Shown: piece by piece, positions 8,277-17,010 of the stretch
How positions within the stretch are numbered: position 1 is the stretch's first letter
How the letters are laid out: each line of letters opens with the position of its first letter
NCBI GenBank assembly: GCA_022825505.1
Contig: JAJDWR010000013.1
Coordinates: 1 to 42,963, forward strand
Length of the DNA: 42,963 nt
Direction: 5' to 3'
DNA from: Gammaproteobacteria bacterium
GTDB lineage: Bacteria > Pseudomonadota > Gammaproteobacteria > Steroidobacterales > Rariloculaceae
Translations under genes and position numbers: made by a program
The notes under the pieces: model-generated
Told to the model about the DNA's origin: nothing
Databases searched by the model: none
The model's input: the letters and a program-made list of their open reading frames with translations, nothing else

Positions 8277-9503
8277 GTGACAAGGGTATTCGCAAACTGC
8301 ACGGTAATCGATGGCCTGGGGGGCGCGCCGATTGCGGATGCTCACGTGTCGGTTTCCGGTGACAGCATTCAGTGCGTTGCGACAGGGTCTTCAAATGCGG
8401 GAGCTACAGGCGCGGAAGTGGTCGATCTTGAGGGCGGTTTCCTTTTACCCGGTTTCTGTTCAACTCACGTGCATCTCGGGGATGTGTGGCCTTGTCCGGA
8501 AGTCCCGAATGAACCCGCTGCCGAGCGGGCGATCCGGGCCGGGAGCAATGCAATGGATGCTTTGCGCTGTGGCATCACTTCGATGCGATCGCTGGGCGAG
8601 GACAAGTTCATCGACGTCGCATGGCGTGACGCGTTCGAGAAAGGGACCTTTGTCGGCCCCACCATCGTCGCGTCCGGAAATCCTCTCATTGCGCCGGGCG
8701 GCCATGCAAAATTCATGAGCCGAAATCTCGAAGTCGAGGGGCTGGATGGGTTGCGTCGGGCAGTGGAGTACCAGCTCAGGCACGGCGTGGACTGCATCAA
8801 GCTGGTGACGACGGCCGGCGAGACGCTCGATGAAGGCCAGACGTTTGGCCAGTTGCAGTTCACTTCGGAGGAAATCCGTATCGTGGTTGAGTTGGCGCAT
8901 GCCGCAGGTAAATTCGTATGTACCCATACCGGGACGACAGAAGGCGTACTCCAGGCCGTCGATGCGGGCGTGGATTGCATTGAACACGGTTATGTCCTGG
9001 ATCAGAAGGCTGTCGATGCGCTTGTGTCCTACGGGGTATTCCTGACGCCGACGCTCTCGGTGACACACAACGACGCCTACTTCGACAGGGTCGATATGCC
9101 AGCCGCACAGAGAGAGCCTTTCGAGCGCATCAGGAACCGGCATGCGGAGAGTTTCCGGCGCGCCTACCAATCGGGCGTACAGATCGTCTGCGGAGCGGAC
9201 ACCAATCCCGTAGGCTTCTGCACACTTTCTGAAATCGAACTGATGGTCCGGCTCGGCATGACGGAGTCCGACGCGATCGTCGCGGCTACGAGGACGAGCG
9301 CCAGAACGAACGGTATCGCGCAGGATCGGGGCACGATCGAGGCAGGCAAGAAGGCGGACTTTCTAGTGCTCAGTGGCAATCCCCTTCACGATATCGGCCA
9401 AATCCGGAATCCGAAACTGGTGGTGAAGTCGGGGTGCGCTGTGGAATCAGTCCCTGACGGATCGCAGACCGATTTTTGGGATGAACTATTGAGTTACAGG
9501 TAG
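8277..9503 (+). CDS. Amidohydrolase-superfamily enzyme (prolidase/imidazolonepropionase-like)
   Basis: A 408-residue metal-dependent hydrolase. It has the N-terminal beta-sandwich strand TVIDGLGGAPIADAHV, the metal-binding His64-x-His66 in STHVHLGD, a candidate carbamylated Lys in DCIKLVTTAGETL, His ligands in CTHTGTTEGV and IEHGYVLD, and the catalytic Asp in CGADTNPVGF. The C-terminal GTIEAGKKADFLVLSGNPL is a standard closing motif of this superfamily. No signal peptide. Start is GTG 8277; no ATG lies nearby in frame. It stands 126 bases after the sulfatase, so it may have its own transcript. The subgroup usually contains Xaa-Pro or Xaa-Arg dipeptidases and similar enzymes; the substrate cannot be read from the sequence. 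Confidence 0.85.
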   Translation: MTRVFANCTVIDGLGGAPIADAHVSVSGDSIQCVATGSSNAGATGAEVVDLEGGFLLPGFCSTHVHLGDVWPCPEVPNEPAAERAIRAGSNAMDALRCGITSMRSLGEDKFIDVAWRDAFEKGTFVGPTIVASGNPLIAPGGHAKFMSRNLEVEGLDGLRRAVEYQLRHGVDCIKLVTTAGETLDEGQTFGQLQFTSEEIRIVVELAHAAGKFVCTHTGTTEGVLQAVDAGVDCIEHGYVLDQKAVDALVSYGVFLTPTLSVTHNDAYFDRVDMPAAQREPFERIRNRHAESFRRAYQSGVQIVCGADTNPVGFCTLSEIELMVRLGMTESDAIVAATRTSARTNGIAQDRGTIEAGKKADFLVLSGNPLHDIGQIRNPKLVVKSGCAVESVPDGSQTDFWDELLSYR

Positions 9504-9723
9504 CCGGACGCTCTGCCTACTCGACGGCACCGGCGTTCGTTATGGATTCGTCGAATAGGACAGCGCATCGGATCCGGAATCGACAATCCGGCGCGGTAAA
9601 GGAGCGTTGGCGTAGATGTTGACTGAGGCATGATCGCGTAGACGATTGCGCTTTTCCGGCGTCTTGACATGTCCACAAGTGTAGCGGCGGGCATCGACGC
9701 AACTCACGACGCAGGGCTGCTTG

Positions 9724-10845
9724 TCAGTCCCGTTCCGCCAGCGCTACCCAGGGCTTGAGGCCCGGCCCCGTGTACTCCGCGCCCGGGCGGATGAGCTTGT
9801 TGTCCGCGCGCTGCTCGAACACGTGCGCCGACCAGCCGGTGATGCGCGAACACACGAAGATCGGCGTGAAGAGATACGTCGGAATGCCCATGAAGTGGTA
9901 CACGCTGGCGGAATAGAAGTCGGCATTGGCGAACAGCTTCTTCTCCTCCCACATCACCCGCTCGATCGCTTCGGAGACGGCATACAGCCGCTCGTCGCCG
10001 ACTTCCCCGGCCAGCCGTTTTGACATGCGCTTGTTCACCGCGTTGCGCGGGTCCACCCGCGTGTACACCCGGTGACCGAACCCCATGATCAGCTCCCTGC
10101 GGGCCAGCATCCCGCGCACGCCCGTTTCGGCCGCCTCCGCGGAATCGAAGCGCTGGATCAACTCCATGGCCGCCTCGTTGGCCCCGCCGTGCAGGGGACC
10201 GCGCAGCGCGCCGATGGCGCCGGTGATGGCGGAGTGGATGTCCGACAGCGTGGCGGTGATCACCCGGGCGGTGAAGGTCGAGGCGTTGAATTCGTGCTCG
10301 GCGTAGAGGATCAGCGAGGTATCCAGGGTGCGCCGGTGCAGTTCGCTCGGCGGGGCGCCGTGCAGCAGGTGCAGGAAGTGACCCGCCACACTGTCGTCGC
10401 CGGTGGAGGTCTCGATGCGCTTGCCGTCGGTGTGAAATCGGTGCCAGTACAGCAGCATGGACGGGAAGGCGGAGAGCAGGCGGTCGGCGGCGTCGCGCTG
10501 TTGGGAGAACTCCGTCTCCGGTTCCAGATTGCCCAGCACCGAGCAGCCGGTCCGCAGCACGTCCATGGGATGGGTGTCGGCGGGGATGGATTCCAGGGCT
10601 CGTTTCAGCGCCCCGGGCAACGAGCGCAGCGACTTGAGCTTATCCCGGTAAGCGGAGAGTTCGCCGGTGTTGGGCAGGTGCCCGTGATGGAGCAGGTGGG
10701 CGACTTCCTCGAAGCAGGCGTTGTCGGCCAGATCGTAGATGTCGTAGCCACGGTAGGTGAGCCCTGCGCCCTCCTGGCCCACCGTGCAAATGTCGCTCCG
10801 GCCGGCAATCACGCCTGCCAGGCCGCCCGTTTTTTTCTGACCCAT
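9724..10845 (-). CDS. prpC: 2-methylcitrate synthase (citrate synthase family)
   Basis: A 373-residue type I citrate synthase of the short PrpC kind, condensing propionyl-CoA with oxaloacetate for the methylcitrate cycle. The catalytic triad His219 (LHGGANEA), His258 (GFGHRVYTRVDPR) and Asp309 (NADFYSASVYH) is present. The N-terminus GLAGVIAGRSDICTVGQEG and the C-terminus IRPGAEYTGP are typical of PrpC rather than GltA. A strong ribosome site (AAGGAG) precedes the ATG, and a TATAAT lies about 27 bases upstream. No prpB, prpD or acnD is adjacent, so this is a lone locus; promiscuous citrate synthase activity is possible. Confidence 0.9.
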   Translation of the reverse strand: MGQKKTGGLAGVIAGRSDICTVGQEGAGLTYRGYDIYDLADNACFEEVAHLLHHGHLPNTGELSAYRDKLKSLRSLPGALKRALESIPADTHPMDVLRTGCSVLGNLEPETEFSQQRDAADRLLSAFPSMLLYWHRFHTDGKRIETSTGDDSVAGHFLHLLHGAPPSELHRRTLDTSLILYAEHEFNASTFTARVITATLSDIHSAITGAIGALRGPLHGGANEAAMELIQRFDSAEAAETGVRGMLARRELIMGFGHRVYTRVDPRNAVNKRMSKRLAGEVGDERLYAVSEAIERVMWEEKKLFANADFYSASVYHFMGIPTYLFTPIFVCSRITGWSAHVFEQRADNKLIRPGAEYTGPGLKPWVALAERD

Positions 10846-10871
10846 TTCCGCTCCTTTCTTGCGCTGCGCCG

Positions 10872-10877
10872 ATTATA
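10872..10877 (-). promoter_or_regulatory. Candidate sigma-70 -10 box for prpC
   Basis: On the minus strand the hexamer is an exact TATAAT, placed so that transcription would begin about 20 bases before the prpC start codon, with the AAGGAG ribosome site in the short leader. At 17-bp spacing the -35 position is poor (TCGTAA), so an activator may be needed. The divergent SDR gene begins about 170 bases away on the other strand. Confidence 0.5.
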
Positions 10878-11049
10878 GGGTGTCACCTGCCAACTTACGA
10901 TTTTCTCCGACTTGCTGGGCGCCGGCACGAGGATCCGGTTAGACGTGATCTGCAAAGTCGTTCATGCAGTTGCCTGAGCGGAAAATGGAGAATAGGCTCC
11001 TGAAGTCGCACTCCATCGGTTGGATGGGAGGCAAGAGCGAGGTGTGCGT

Positions 11050-11790
11050 ATGACGAGGTTGGTAGGCAAGCGTTGCCTGGTGACGGCAGCCGGGCAGGGA
11101 ATTGGACGGGAGATAGCGAAAAGGTTTTCGGACGAAGGGGCCGATGTGCTGGCAACGGACATCAATCAGGCGGCGCTGCAGGAACTTGGAGCCAGGCGCG
11201 GCAGTATCGACGTTGCAGTTCTCGACGTCACTGACGCCGGCCAGGTAACGGCGATTTGCGCTTCCCAAGCATTCGATGTGGTTGCCAATGTGGCGGGTTA
11301 CGTGCACCAGGGGTCGATTCTGGACTGCGCGCCGGAAGACTGGGAACGGTCGTTTCGGATCAATGTTCATTCGATGTATCTGGTTTGCAGAGCTGTGCTG
11401 CCCGGCATGCTCGAGAGCGGTGGCGGCTCGATCATCAACATGTCATCCGTTGCTTCTTCCATCAAGGGAGTGCCGGTCAGGTTCGCGTATGGGGCGTCCA
11501 AGGGCGCCGTCATCGGACTGACCAAATCCATCGCGGCAGACTTCATTCGACAGGGCATCCGGTGTAACGTCATCTGCCCCGGAACCGTGGATACCCCGTC
11601 GCTGGCTGAACGCGTAGCCGAACTCGAGGGCGACGAAGAAGAGATCTGGCGTAGTTTCCGGGCGCGTCAGCCAATGGGCAGGATTGGTCGTGCGGAAGAA
11701 GTCGCACATCTGGCCGTCTATCTGGCGAGCGACGAGTCGGGATTCACGACTGGTTGCGTTCATGTTGTGGACGGTGGCTGGTCGCTTTAG
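11050..11790 (+). CDS. Short-chain dehydrogenase, 2-keto-3-deoxy-L-fuconate dehydrogenase-like
   Basis: Classical SDR of 246 residues. It has the Rossmann motif VTAAGQGIG near the N-terminus, NVAG, the catalytic Ser in INMSSVASS and the Tyr-x3-Lys in YGASKGAVIGLTKS, and ends with GCVHVVDGGWSL. ATG 11050 is chosen because MTRLVGKRCLVT begins directly before the first beta strand. It is followed after 16 bases by an FAH-family hydrolase. That pairing is known from the non-phosphorylating L-fucose/L-rhamnose pathway, where the SDR oxidises 2-keto-3-deoxy-L-fuconate to the 2,4-diketo acid. The general SDR call is firm; the exact substrate is inferred from the neighbour and could also be a 3-hydroxybutyrate-type alcohol. 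Confidence 0.85.
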   Translation: MTRLVGKRCLVTAAGQGIGREIAKRFSDEGADVLATDINQAALQELGARRGSIDVAVLDVTDAGQVTAICASQAFDVVANVAGYVHQGSILDCAPEDWERSFRINVHSMYLVCRAVLPGMLESGGGSIINMSSVASSIKGVPVRFAYGASKGAVIGLTKSIAADFIRQGIRCNVICPGTVDTPSLAERVAELEGDEEEIWRSFRARQPMGRIGRAEEVAHLAVYLASDESGFTTGCVHVVDGGWSL

Positions 11791-11806
11791 TAGTGGTGAG
11801 GATTCG

Positions 11807-12649
11807 ATGAAATTGCTGCGGTATGGTGAGGTTGGTCGGGAACGGCCCGGAATGGTCGACTCAAGCGGCAACATTCGCGATCTGGGCAACATCGTCGATG
11901 ACATCGGCGGAGAAGTTCTGACGCGGTCGGGCTTGAGCGGTCTGAGGACCGTTGATGTTGAATCTCTCGCTCGCGTCAACGAATCCGTGCGTATAGGTCC
12001 TTGCGTCGCGGGTGTTGGCAAGATCATTGGCGTCGGCCGCAACTACGCCGATCACGCGGCCGAGTCAGGCAACGAGGTGCCGAAGGAGCCAGTGATTTTC
12101 TTCAAGGCGACCAGCGCGATTGTCGGTCCCGATGACGATGTGCTTCTGCCGCCCGGATCGGAAAAAACGGATTGGGAGATCGAGCTTGGTGTCGTCATAG
12201 GGGACGAAGCCCGCTATGTTTCGCAGGAATCGGCTCTGAACCACGTCGCAGGCTACTGCATTGTCAATGATGTTTCGGAGCGGAGTTTCCAGCTCGAGCG
12301 ATGTGGGCAGTGGGTCAAGGGAAAGAGCTGCGATACGTTCGCGCCGATCGGTCCGTGGCTTGTGACTATCGATGAAGTCAAGGACCCGCAAAATCTGGCG
12401 ATGTGGCTCGATGTGGGCAAGCATCGTTATCAGGACGGCTCAACAAGCGCGATGGTCTATGGAATCAGTTACCTTGTGAGCTACTTGAGCCAGTTCATGA
12501 CATTGCAGCCCGGTGATTTGATCTGCACGGGTACGCCGCCAGGTGTAGGCCTGGGGCAACACCCGCCGGTCTATCTGAAGGACGGTGATGTAATGACGCT
12601 CGGAATCCAGGGATTGGGGAGACAGCGTCAGGTTGTGCGTGCCTTGTAA
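11807..12649 (+). CDS. Fumarylacetoacetate hydrolase-family protein, 2,4-diketo-3-deoxy-L-fuconate hydrolase-like
   Basis: A 280-residue protein with the FAH fold. The N-terminal domain (MKLLRYGEVGRERPGM) is that of the two-domain bacterial FAH group. The catalytic core contains VGRNYADHAAE, PVIFFKATSAIVG and the divalent-metal acids in DWEIELGVVIG, followed by YCIVNDVSERSFQ and the closing GDLICTGTPPGVG. Enzymes of this subgroup include ureidoglycolate lyase and 2,4-diketo-3-deoxy-L-fuconate hydrolase; the latter splits the diketo acid to pyruvate and lactate. The gene is 16 bases after the SDR and surely cotranscribed with it. ATG 11807 follows a GTGAGGA ribosome site. Function by context is likely but not proven. 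Confidence 0.85.
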   Translation: MKLLRYGEVGRERPGMVDSSGNIRDLGNIVDDIGGEVLTRSGLSGLRTVDVESLARVNESVRIGPCVAGVGKIIGVGRNYADHAAESGNEVPKEPVIFFKATSAIVGPDDDVLLPPGSEKTDWEIELGVVIGDEARYVSQESALNHVAGYCIVNDVSERSFQLERCGQWVKGKSCDTFAPIGPWLVTIDEVKDPQNLAMWLDVGKHRYQDGSTSAMVYGISYLVSYLSQFMTLQPGDLICTGTPPGVGLGQHPPVYLKDGDVMTLGIQGLGRQRQVVRAL

Positions 12650-12778
12650 TCCATTGGTTGCCGTCCAACACTTGGATTCTTCACAAGCTATGCGAAAGTG
12701 GTTTTCTGTCCCGCCTGTCTTTGCAATATTCTGGCTTAGTGTTATTGATTCGTGCAATTTATGAAATAGGAATAAAAT

Positions 12779-12802
12779 CTTTTTGAAATAAAAAGGTTTT
12801 TT
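12779..12802 (+). terminator. Weak A/T hairpin with T tract downstream of the SDR-FAH pair
   Basis: CTTTTT (12779-12784) and AAAAAG (12790-12795) can pair across a 5-base loop and are followed by G and six T residues. The stem is all A/T except one pair, so it would be a weak intrinsic terminator. The surrounding stretch from about 12720 to 12810 is strikingly AT-rich compared with the rest of the window and may simply be promoter DNA. Confidence 0.3.
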
Positions 12803-12816
12803 GTTTTCGGCTTGCC

Positions 12817-12844
12817 TTGCAAACTTCGCTCGAAGGCGTATAGT
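12817..12844 (+). promoter_or_regulatory. Candidate sigma-70 promoter of the malic enzyme gene
   Basis: TTGCAA (12817-12822) and TATAGT (12839-12844) are separated by 16 bases and preceded by an AT-rich stretch resembling an UP element. Transcription would start near 12851, giving a leader of about 40 bases before ATG 12891. This supports 12891 over the in-frame ATG 12801, which lies upstream of the promoter. Confidence 0.5.
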
Positions 12845-12890
12845 GCCAAGACGAACCGCCCGAACAGCGTTTCTCATCGGGCGCACCGTA

Positions 12891-14621
12891 ATGGTCAAGG
12901 CATACAAGCACATCGGCCGTAGAGATCCGCTTCGCGGCCGCACTCCTCTGCGGGGCAGGGCCCTGCTTCGGGAGCCCGCGCTCAACAAGGGCACGGGATT
13001 TTCTCCTGAGGAACGAAAGGTGCTTGCGCTGGAAGGGTTGCTGCCTTATCAGAGCAAGACGCTGGAGCAGTTGGCGGCCAGGGTCTATTCCCGCGTCCGC
13101 AGCTATCCGAATGCGCTCGACAAGTACGTTGCCCTGGCCTCGCTTCGCGACCGTGACGAGACGCTCTTCTACCGGGTGTTGATCGACCACATCGAGGAAC
13201 TCATGCCCATCGTCTACACACCGACGGTGGGTGAAGTGACCCAGACGTACAGCCACGTTTTTCAGCAGGGACGCGGCGTGTGGATCACCCCGGACATGCA
13301 GGGGCGCATGGAAAGCGTGCTGCGGAACTGCTTGACCGGTCGGGAAGTCAGGCTGCTGGTCGTCACGGACAACGAGGCGATTCTCGGCATCGGCGATCAG
13401 GGTGCGGGCGGCATGGCCATATCCCACGGCAAGCTCGATCTCTACATCGCCGGTGCGGGTATTCACCCGAGCGAGACGTTGCCGGTAAGTCTCGATTTCG
13501 GAACGGACAACGAAGCCCTGCTGGGCGATGAACAGTACCTGGGCTGGCCGCATCCGAGGTTGCGCGGGGATCGCTACTACTCGCTCATCGAGGAGTTTGT
13601 CGAGGCGGTCCGCAAGGTTCATCCGCTTGCACTTGTCCAGTGGGAAGACTTCAGGAAAGACAACGCCCTTAAGATTCTCGACACCTATCGGACCCGGATT
13701 CCTTCATTCAATGACGATATCCAGGGAACCGGAGCGGTCGTGCTGGCGGGGATCGAGATGGCCCTTGCGCGTATCGGCGGGGACATCGCAGCACAGCGGA
13801 TCGTTGTCCTGGGCGCCGGCGCCGGCGGGCTGGGCATCGTCAGGCAAATTCGCGCGCAATGGACCGAAAGGGGTGTTTCCAGGCGCGATCAACAGGCGCG
13901 TGTGGCGGTGCTGGATCGACAGGGACTCATCGTCGAGAGCGAGGAAACCGATGCCTACAAGCGGGAACTGGCGTGGCCGGTCGAGCTGGCACGCCAGTAC
14001 GGTCTCGATGCGCGCACGCGGCGGGATCTCGCGCATGTTGTCGCGGCTTTCAAACCGACGATCCTGATTGGCGCGTCCGGTCACGGCGGCGCCTTCACCG
14101 AAGAGACTGTCCGGGAGATGGCGCGACACGCACCGCGTCCCATCATATTCCCTTGCTCGAATCCGACGGAGAGTTCCGAGGCGATTCCCGGAGATCTGTT
14201 TGAATGGACCGAAGGCCGTTGCCTGGTCGCCACGGGCAGCCCGTTCCCGGATGTCGAATATCGGGACCGGCGCCACAAGATAGGGCAGGGTAACAATGCG
14301 TTCATTTTCCCGGGACTTGGCCTCGGCGCGAGTGCCGTCCGGGCGAGGATGGTCACTGACGAGATGATCGACGCGGCATCTCGTGCGCTCGCAGATCAGT
14401 TGACGGCCGAGGAACGGGCGGCAGGGCAGATATTCCCGGCGATCGACCGGCTCCGTGCAGTGTCGTTTGCCGTTGCAGTCGCCGTGGGGCGTCGAGCGGT
14501 GAAGTCAGGCGTCGGACAACGGACGCATGGTGGTTCGGTCGAGGACACTGTAGCCCGGCGGGTGTGGGAGCCCCGATACGCGCACTCCGATGACCCGGCG
14601 GCGTCCCTCGTGCTTCGTTGA
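12891..14621 (+). CDS. maeA: NAD-dependent malic enzyme (oxaloacetate-decarboxylating)
   Basis: A 576-residue malic enzyme of the large eukaryote-like/SfcA type, converting malate to pyruvate, CO2 and NADH. Signatures are MPIVYTPTVGEV near the N-terminus, VVTDNEAILGIGDQGAGG, the metal-site region PSFNDDIQGTGAVVLAG, the NAD-binding VVLGAGAGGLGIV and FPCSNPTESSEA. The length fits the family (about 560 residues). An in-frame ATG at 12801 would add 30 residues but precedes the likely promoter. The first 30 residues carry a basic, repetitive LRGR..LRGR.LLREP stretch not typical of the family. Single gene between an SDR-FAH pair and a convergent aldolase gene; with PrpC it would help move C4 acids to pyruvate. 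Confidence 0.93.
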   Translation: MVKAYKHIGRRDPLRGRTPLRGRALLREPALNKGTGFSPEERKVLALEGLLPYQSKTLEQLAARVYSRVRSYPNALDKYVALASLRDRDETLFYRVLIDHIEELMPIVYTPTVGEVTQTYSHVFQQGRGVWITPDMQGRMESVLRNCLTGREVRLLVVTDNEAILGIGDQGAGGMAISHGKLDLYIAGAGIHPSETLPVSLDFGTDNEALLGDEQYLGWPHPRLRGDRYYSLIEEFVEAVRKVHPLALVQWEDFRKDNALKILDTYRTRIPSFNDDIQGTGAVVLAGIEMALARIGGDIAAQRIVVLGAGAGGLGIVRQIRAQWTERGVSRRDQQARVAVLDRQGLIVESEETDAYKRELAWPVELARQYGLDARTRRDLAHVVAAFKPTILIGASGHGGAFTEETVREMARHAPRPIIFPCSNPTESSEAIPGDLFEWTEGRCLVATGSPFPDVEYRDRRHKIGQGNNAFIFPGLGLGASAVRARMVTDEMIDAASRALADQLTAEERAAGQIFPAIDRLRAVSFAVAVAVGRRAVKSGVGQRTHGGSVEDTVARRVWEPRYAHSDDPAASLVLR

Positions 14622-14662
14622 CAATCCGTCAAGCAGGCCCGGTCCTCATCGACCCTGATTCG

Positions 14663-14680
14663 GACGAATAGCGATTCGTC
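14663..14680. other. Hairpin in the convergent maeA/aldolase spacer
   Basis: GACGAAT and ATTCGTC form a perfect 7-bp stem with a 4-base loop. It lies between two convergent genes, where a bidirectional terminator would be expected, but no T tract follows on either strand. The same arm sequence recurs in another inverted repeat at 37675-37702. Confidence 0.35.
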
Positions 14681-14730
14681 ACGGTGCGTGCCCGACCAGC
14701 CGCCGCTCATGGCGCGAACGCGAAATCGGC

Positions 14731-15492
14731 TCAGAGGCGGTAGGAAGGCTCTTCCCGGTCCAGGATGGCCTGAAGCTCCCTGAAGTGGTCGTCGCTGAAT
14801 TCCGGATAATCCAGCCATTGCCGCGCCGTCTTCGCCGCCACCTCGTCGGAGACCATGCCAAGTTCGCGTCCGGTTTGCAGCGCCGCGATGTAGGTTGAGC
14901 ACGCGCGCTCGAAGTAGTAGAGATCGTCGAAAGTCCGGGCGACCGTCTCCCCGATCACCATCACCCCATGATGGCGCATGAGCAGAATGGGCTTGTCGTC
15001 CAGCGCCCGGGCGATGCGTTCGGCTTCATCGTCCAGGCTCATGCCGTCGAAGCCGTGGTCGATGCTCATGCGCCCCCAGAACCGCATCGCGTTGATGTCG
15101 ACGGGCGGTAGCTCCGGATCGGCGAGGCAGGCAAGCACCGACGCATTCTTCGAGTGAACGTGAAGCACGCAGCGTGCATGCGGTACATGCCGGTGGATGC
15201 TTCCGTGCAGCGCCCAGGCCGTGGGGTCGGGCGTGTCCGGCCGCGCCATGGTTTCGGTATCTTCAGCATCGAGCAACAGGAGATCGCTCGCCCTGATCCG
15301 GGAGAAATGCCGTCCTCTCGGATTCATCAGGAATCGCGTCCCCGCTTCGTCAACGGCGATGCTGAAGTGGTTGGCGACCGATTCGTGCATATCGAACCGG
15401 GCCGCCCATCGAAATGCGCACGCCAGGGCGATTCGCTCGTCCTTGAAGTCCAATCCGGCCCTGCCGAGCATAGCCTGTTGAGCACGGGCCAT
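14731..15492 (-). CDS. Class II aldolase/adducin-family protein
   Basis: A 253-residue protein of the zinc-dependent class II aldolase (fuculose-phosphate aldolase/adducin) family. Metal-binding histidines are in CVLHVHSKNAS and LLMRHHGVMVIGETV, and FDDLYYFERACSTYIAAL is the usual helix that follows. The start ATG at 15492-15490 gives MARAQQAMLGRAGL; upstream extension reads through non-homologous sequence. It is transcribed divergently from the secreted-protein gene at 15665 with about 170 bases between them. Family members act on sugar phosphates or are non-catalytic; substrate cannot be assigned. Confidence 0.85.
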   Translation of the reverse strand: MARAQQAMLGRAGLDFKDERIALACAFRWAARFDMHESVANHFSIAVDEAGTRFLMNPRGRHFSRIRASDLLLLDAEDTETMARPDTPDPTAWALHGSIHRHVPHARCVLHVHSKNASVLACLADPELPPVDINAMRFWGRMSIDHGFDGMSLDDEAERIARALDDKPILLMRHHGVMVIGETVARTFDDLYYFERACSTYIAALQTGRELGMVSDEVAAKTARQWLDYPEFSDDHFRELQAILDREEPSYRL

Positions 15493-15664
15493 GACACTGT
15501 TCCCCTGTTCGAATTCGAGTGCCGCTACAGTACCGGCGCGGGTACTTGCCTGTCCATATTGCCGCCGAACCCTTGCCTTGATCGAACCGGGTGCCCGGCG
15601 TACTTGGTCGGGGCGCGGTGCTGGGATAACATCGACTGCCGACGAGTGTTTGTTCGGGGGATGC

Positions 15665-16450
15665 ATGCGGCTGGCTGTTGCACTGACACTGATTCTGGTC
15701 AGCACGCCAGGACATGTCCAGGACGGCCCTCCGGTGGACCTCACCGGAGTTTGGAGCACAAACAGCCTCGATACGCTGAACAACTCCGCCTGGGATCTGG
15801 AGGGTCTCCTCTCCTGCCGGTGCGCGATCGAGACGTATGAGTACCTGCGGGAGTTGCTGGAAGACCCGGCGAATGACCACCTGACGGCCCAGGATCTGAT
15901 CCGGATGACCGAAGAACACACTCAGCAGGTGGTCCTCGACCGACTGAGCGACTTCGGCCGCGAGTACGCATCCAACTATGACCTGGCCGACGACCCCGCC
16001 ATCCAGTGCGAACGCTTCGGCGCGTTTCGCACCATAGTTCACTCCGATCCGATCGTATTTGAGATGCACGATGATCGGATCGTGGTCAAGGGGGAGGACC
16101 TCACGGTCGATCGGACCGTCTACATGGACGGACGCGGGCACCCCGGGAACGGATCCGGGACAGTAGGCGGCCACTCCATCGGTTGGTGGGAGGGGGAAAC
16201 GCTTGTCATCGAGACTGTGAACCTGACGGCAAACCTCATGGATGACCAGCTCGCCATCCACAACAGCGATCAGGCCCGCGGCGTGGAGCGATACTCGTTG
16301 GGAGCAAATGGGAACGTGCTCCACATGGACTTCACGATGTACGATCCGGTGATGCTGAACGCACCGCTGACCATCAGGCGTCCCAGGGTGCTCACACCGG
16401 ATGTGGAACTGGACCGCGCGCCCTGCGAGGTCATTTCGGGGCAATTCTAG
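15665..16450 (+). CDS. Secreted protein of unknown function, partner of DUF6152-like protein (module 1)
   Basis: A 261-residue protein with a signal peptide (MRLAVALTLILVSTPGHVQ). The mature part has DLTGVWSTN, RTVYMDGRGHPGNG and SIGWWEGETLVIETVNLTAN. This is a pattern I recognise from a large family of exported proteins of unknown function, where it reads like G.S.G.WEGDTLVV.T. Paired Cys residues in LSCRCAIE and a later Cys may form disulfides. The next gene, 43 bases downstream, is a DUF6152-like protein, and the same two-gene order occurs again at 40368-38439. ATG 15661 is an out-of-frame neighbour; 15665 starts the signal peptide. Function unknown. Confidence 0.75.
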   Translation: MRLAVALTLILVSTPGHVQDGPPVDLTGVWSTNSLDTLNNSAWDLEGLLSCRCAIETYEYLRELLEDPANDHLTAQDLIRMTEEHTQQVVLDRLSDFGREYASNYDLADDPAIQCERFGAFRTIVHSDPIVFEMHDDRIVVKGEDLTVDRTVYMDGRGHPGNGSGTVGGHSIGWWEGETLVIETVNLTANLMDDQLAIHNSDQARGVERYSLGANGNVLHMDFTMYDPVMLNAPLTIRRPRVLTPDVELDRAPCEVISGQF

Positions 16451-16493
16451 AATGGGCGATTGCAGTATGGGCAGGGCCGGGAAGGGCATTTCC

Positions 16494-16967
16494 ATGAAAG
16501 GCATTATCGGGAATGGACACTTGATTCGAACATTGGCATTTGTGGCGGTCGCGGCGCTTCTGGCAACGTCCGCCGGCTGGGCCCACCATAACTTCGCGGC
16601 CCACTACCGTCAGGACGAGATGATTGAAGTTTCCGGCGTGGTTCGGGAGTTCCGGTTCGTCAATCCACATGTGCGCGTCTACCTGGATGTGGCCACGGAC
16701 GGGGGCGGAACCGAGACCTGGATGGCCGAAGGGGATGCGTCCGTGGCACTGCGACGGTCTGGCTGGACGGAGGATCAGCTAATGCCGGGCGACAGCGTCA
16801 CGATCGTGGGCAACCCGGCGCGTTCGGGCGCCAACATGCTCGGGTGGGAGTCGGTACGCCTGGCCGACGGCACCGATATAGGCGGCGGCGACGGCCGGGT
16901 CGGAGAACGGGCCCGGATCATCGACGGGCGGCTTGCCGAGTACCGGCTGCAGCGGGACGGGCAATAG
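16494..16967 (+). CDS. DUF6152-like exported protein (module 1)
   Basis: A 157-residue protein with a signal peptide (LIRTLAFVAVAALLATSAGWA) cleaved before HHNFAAHY. The mature part follows the DUF6152 pattern: HHNFAAHYRQDEMIEVSGVV, FVNPHVRVYLDV, a segment ending WMAEGD, GDSVTIVGNPARSG, then a G-rich turn. It is probably a small periplasmic beta-barrel domain; histidines at the mature N-terminus could bind metal (inference). ATG 16494 has GGGAAGGG about 10 bases upstream; ATG 16452 in frame is an alternative. Cotranscribed with the secreted protein upstream. Role unknown. Confidence 0.75.
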   Translation: MKGIIGNGHLIRTLAFVAVAALLATSAGWAHHNFAAHYRQDEMIEVSGVVREFRFVNPHVRVYLDVATDGGGTETWMAEGDASVALRRSGWTEDQLMPGDSVTIVGNPARSGANMLGWESVRLADGTDIGGGDGRVGERARIIDGRLAEYRLQRDGQ

Positions 16968-17010
16968 AGTTCCAGCACCCGAATCTACCAGGAACTTCCT
17001 GAATTGAAAC

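Noticed and set aside
9504..9723. Remnant gene on the minus strand in the amidohydrolase-prpC spacer
   Set aside because: Short basic frames exist (up to 66 codons) but none resembles a protein I know; the 220-base spacer shows no clear terminator or promoter.
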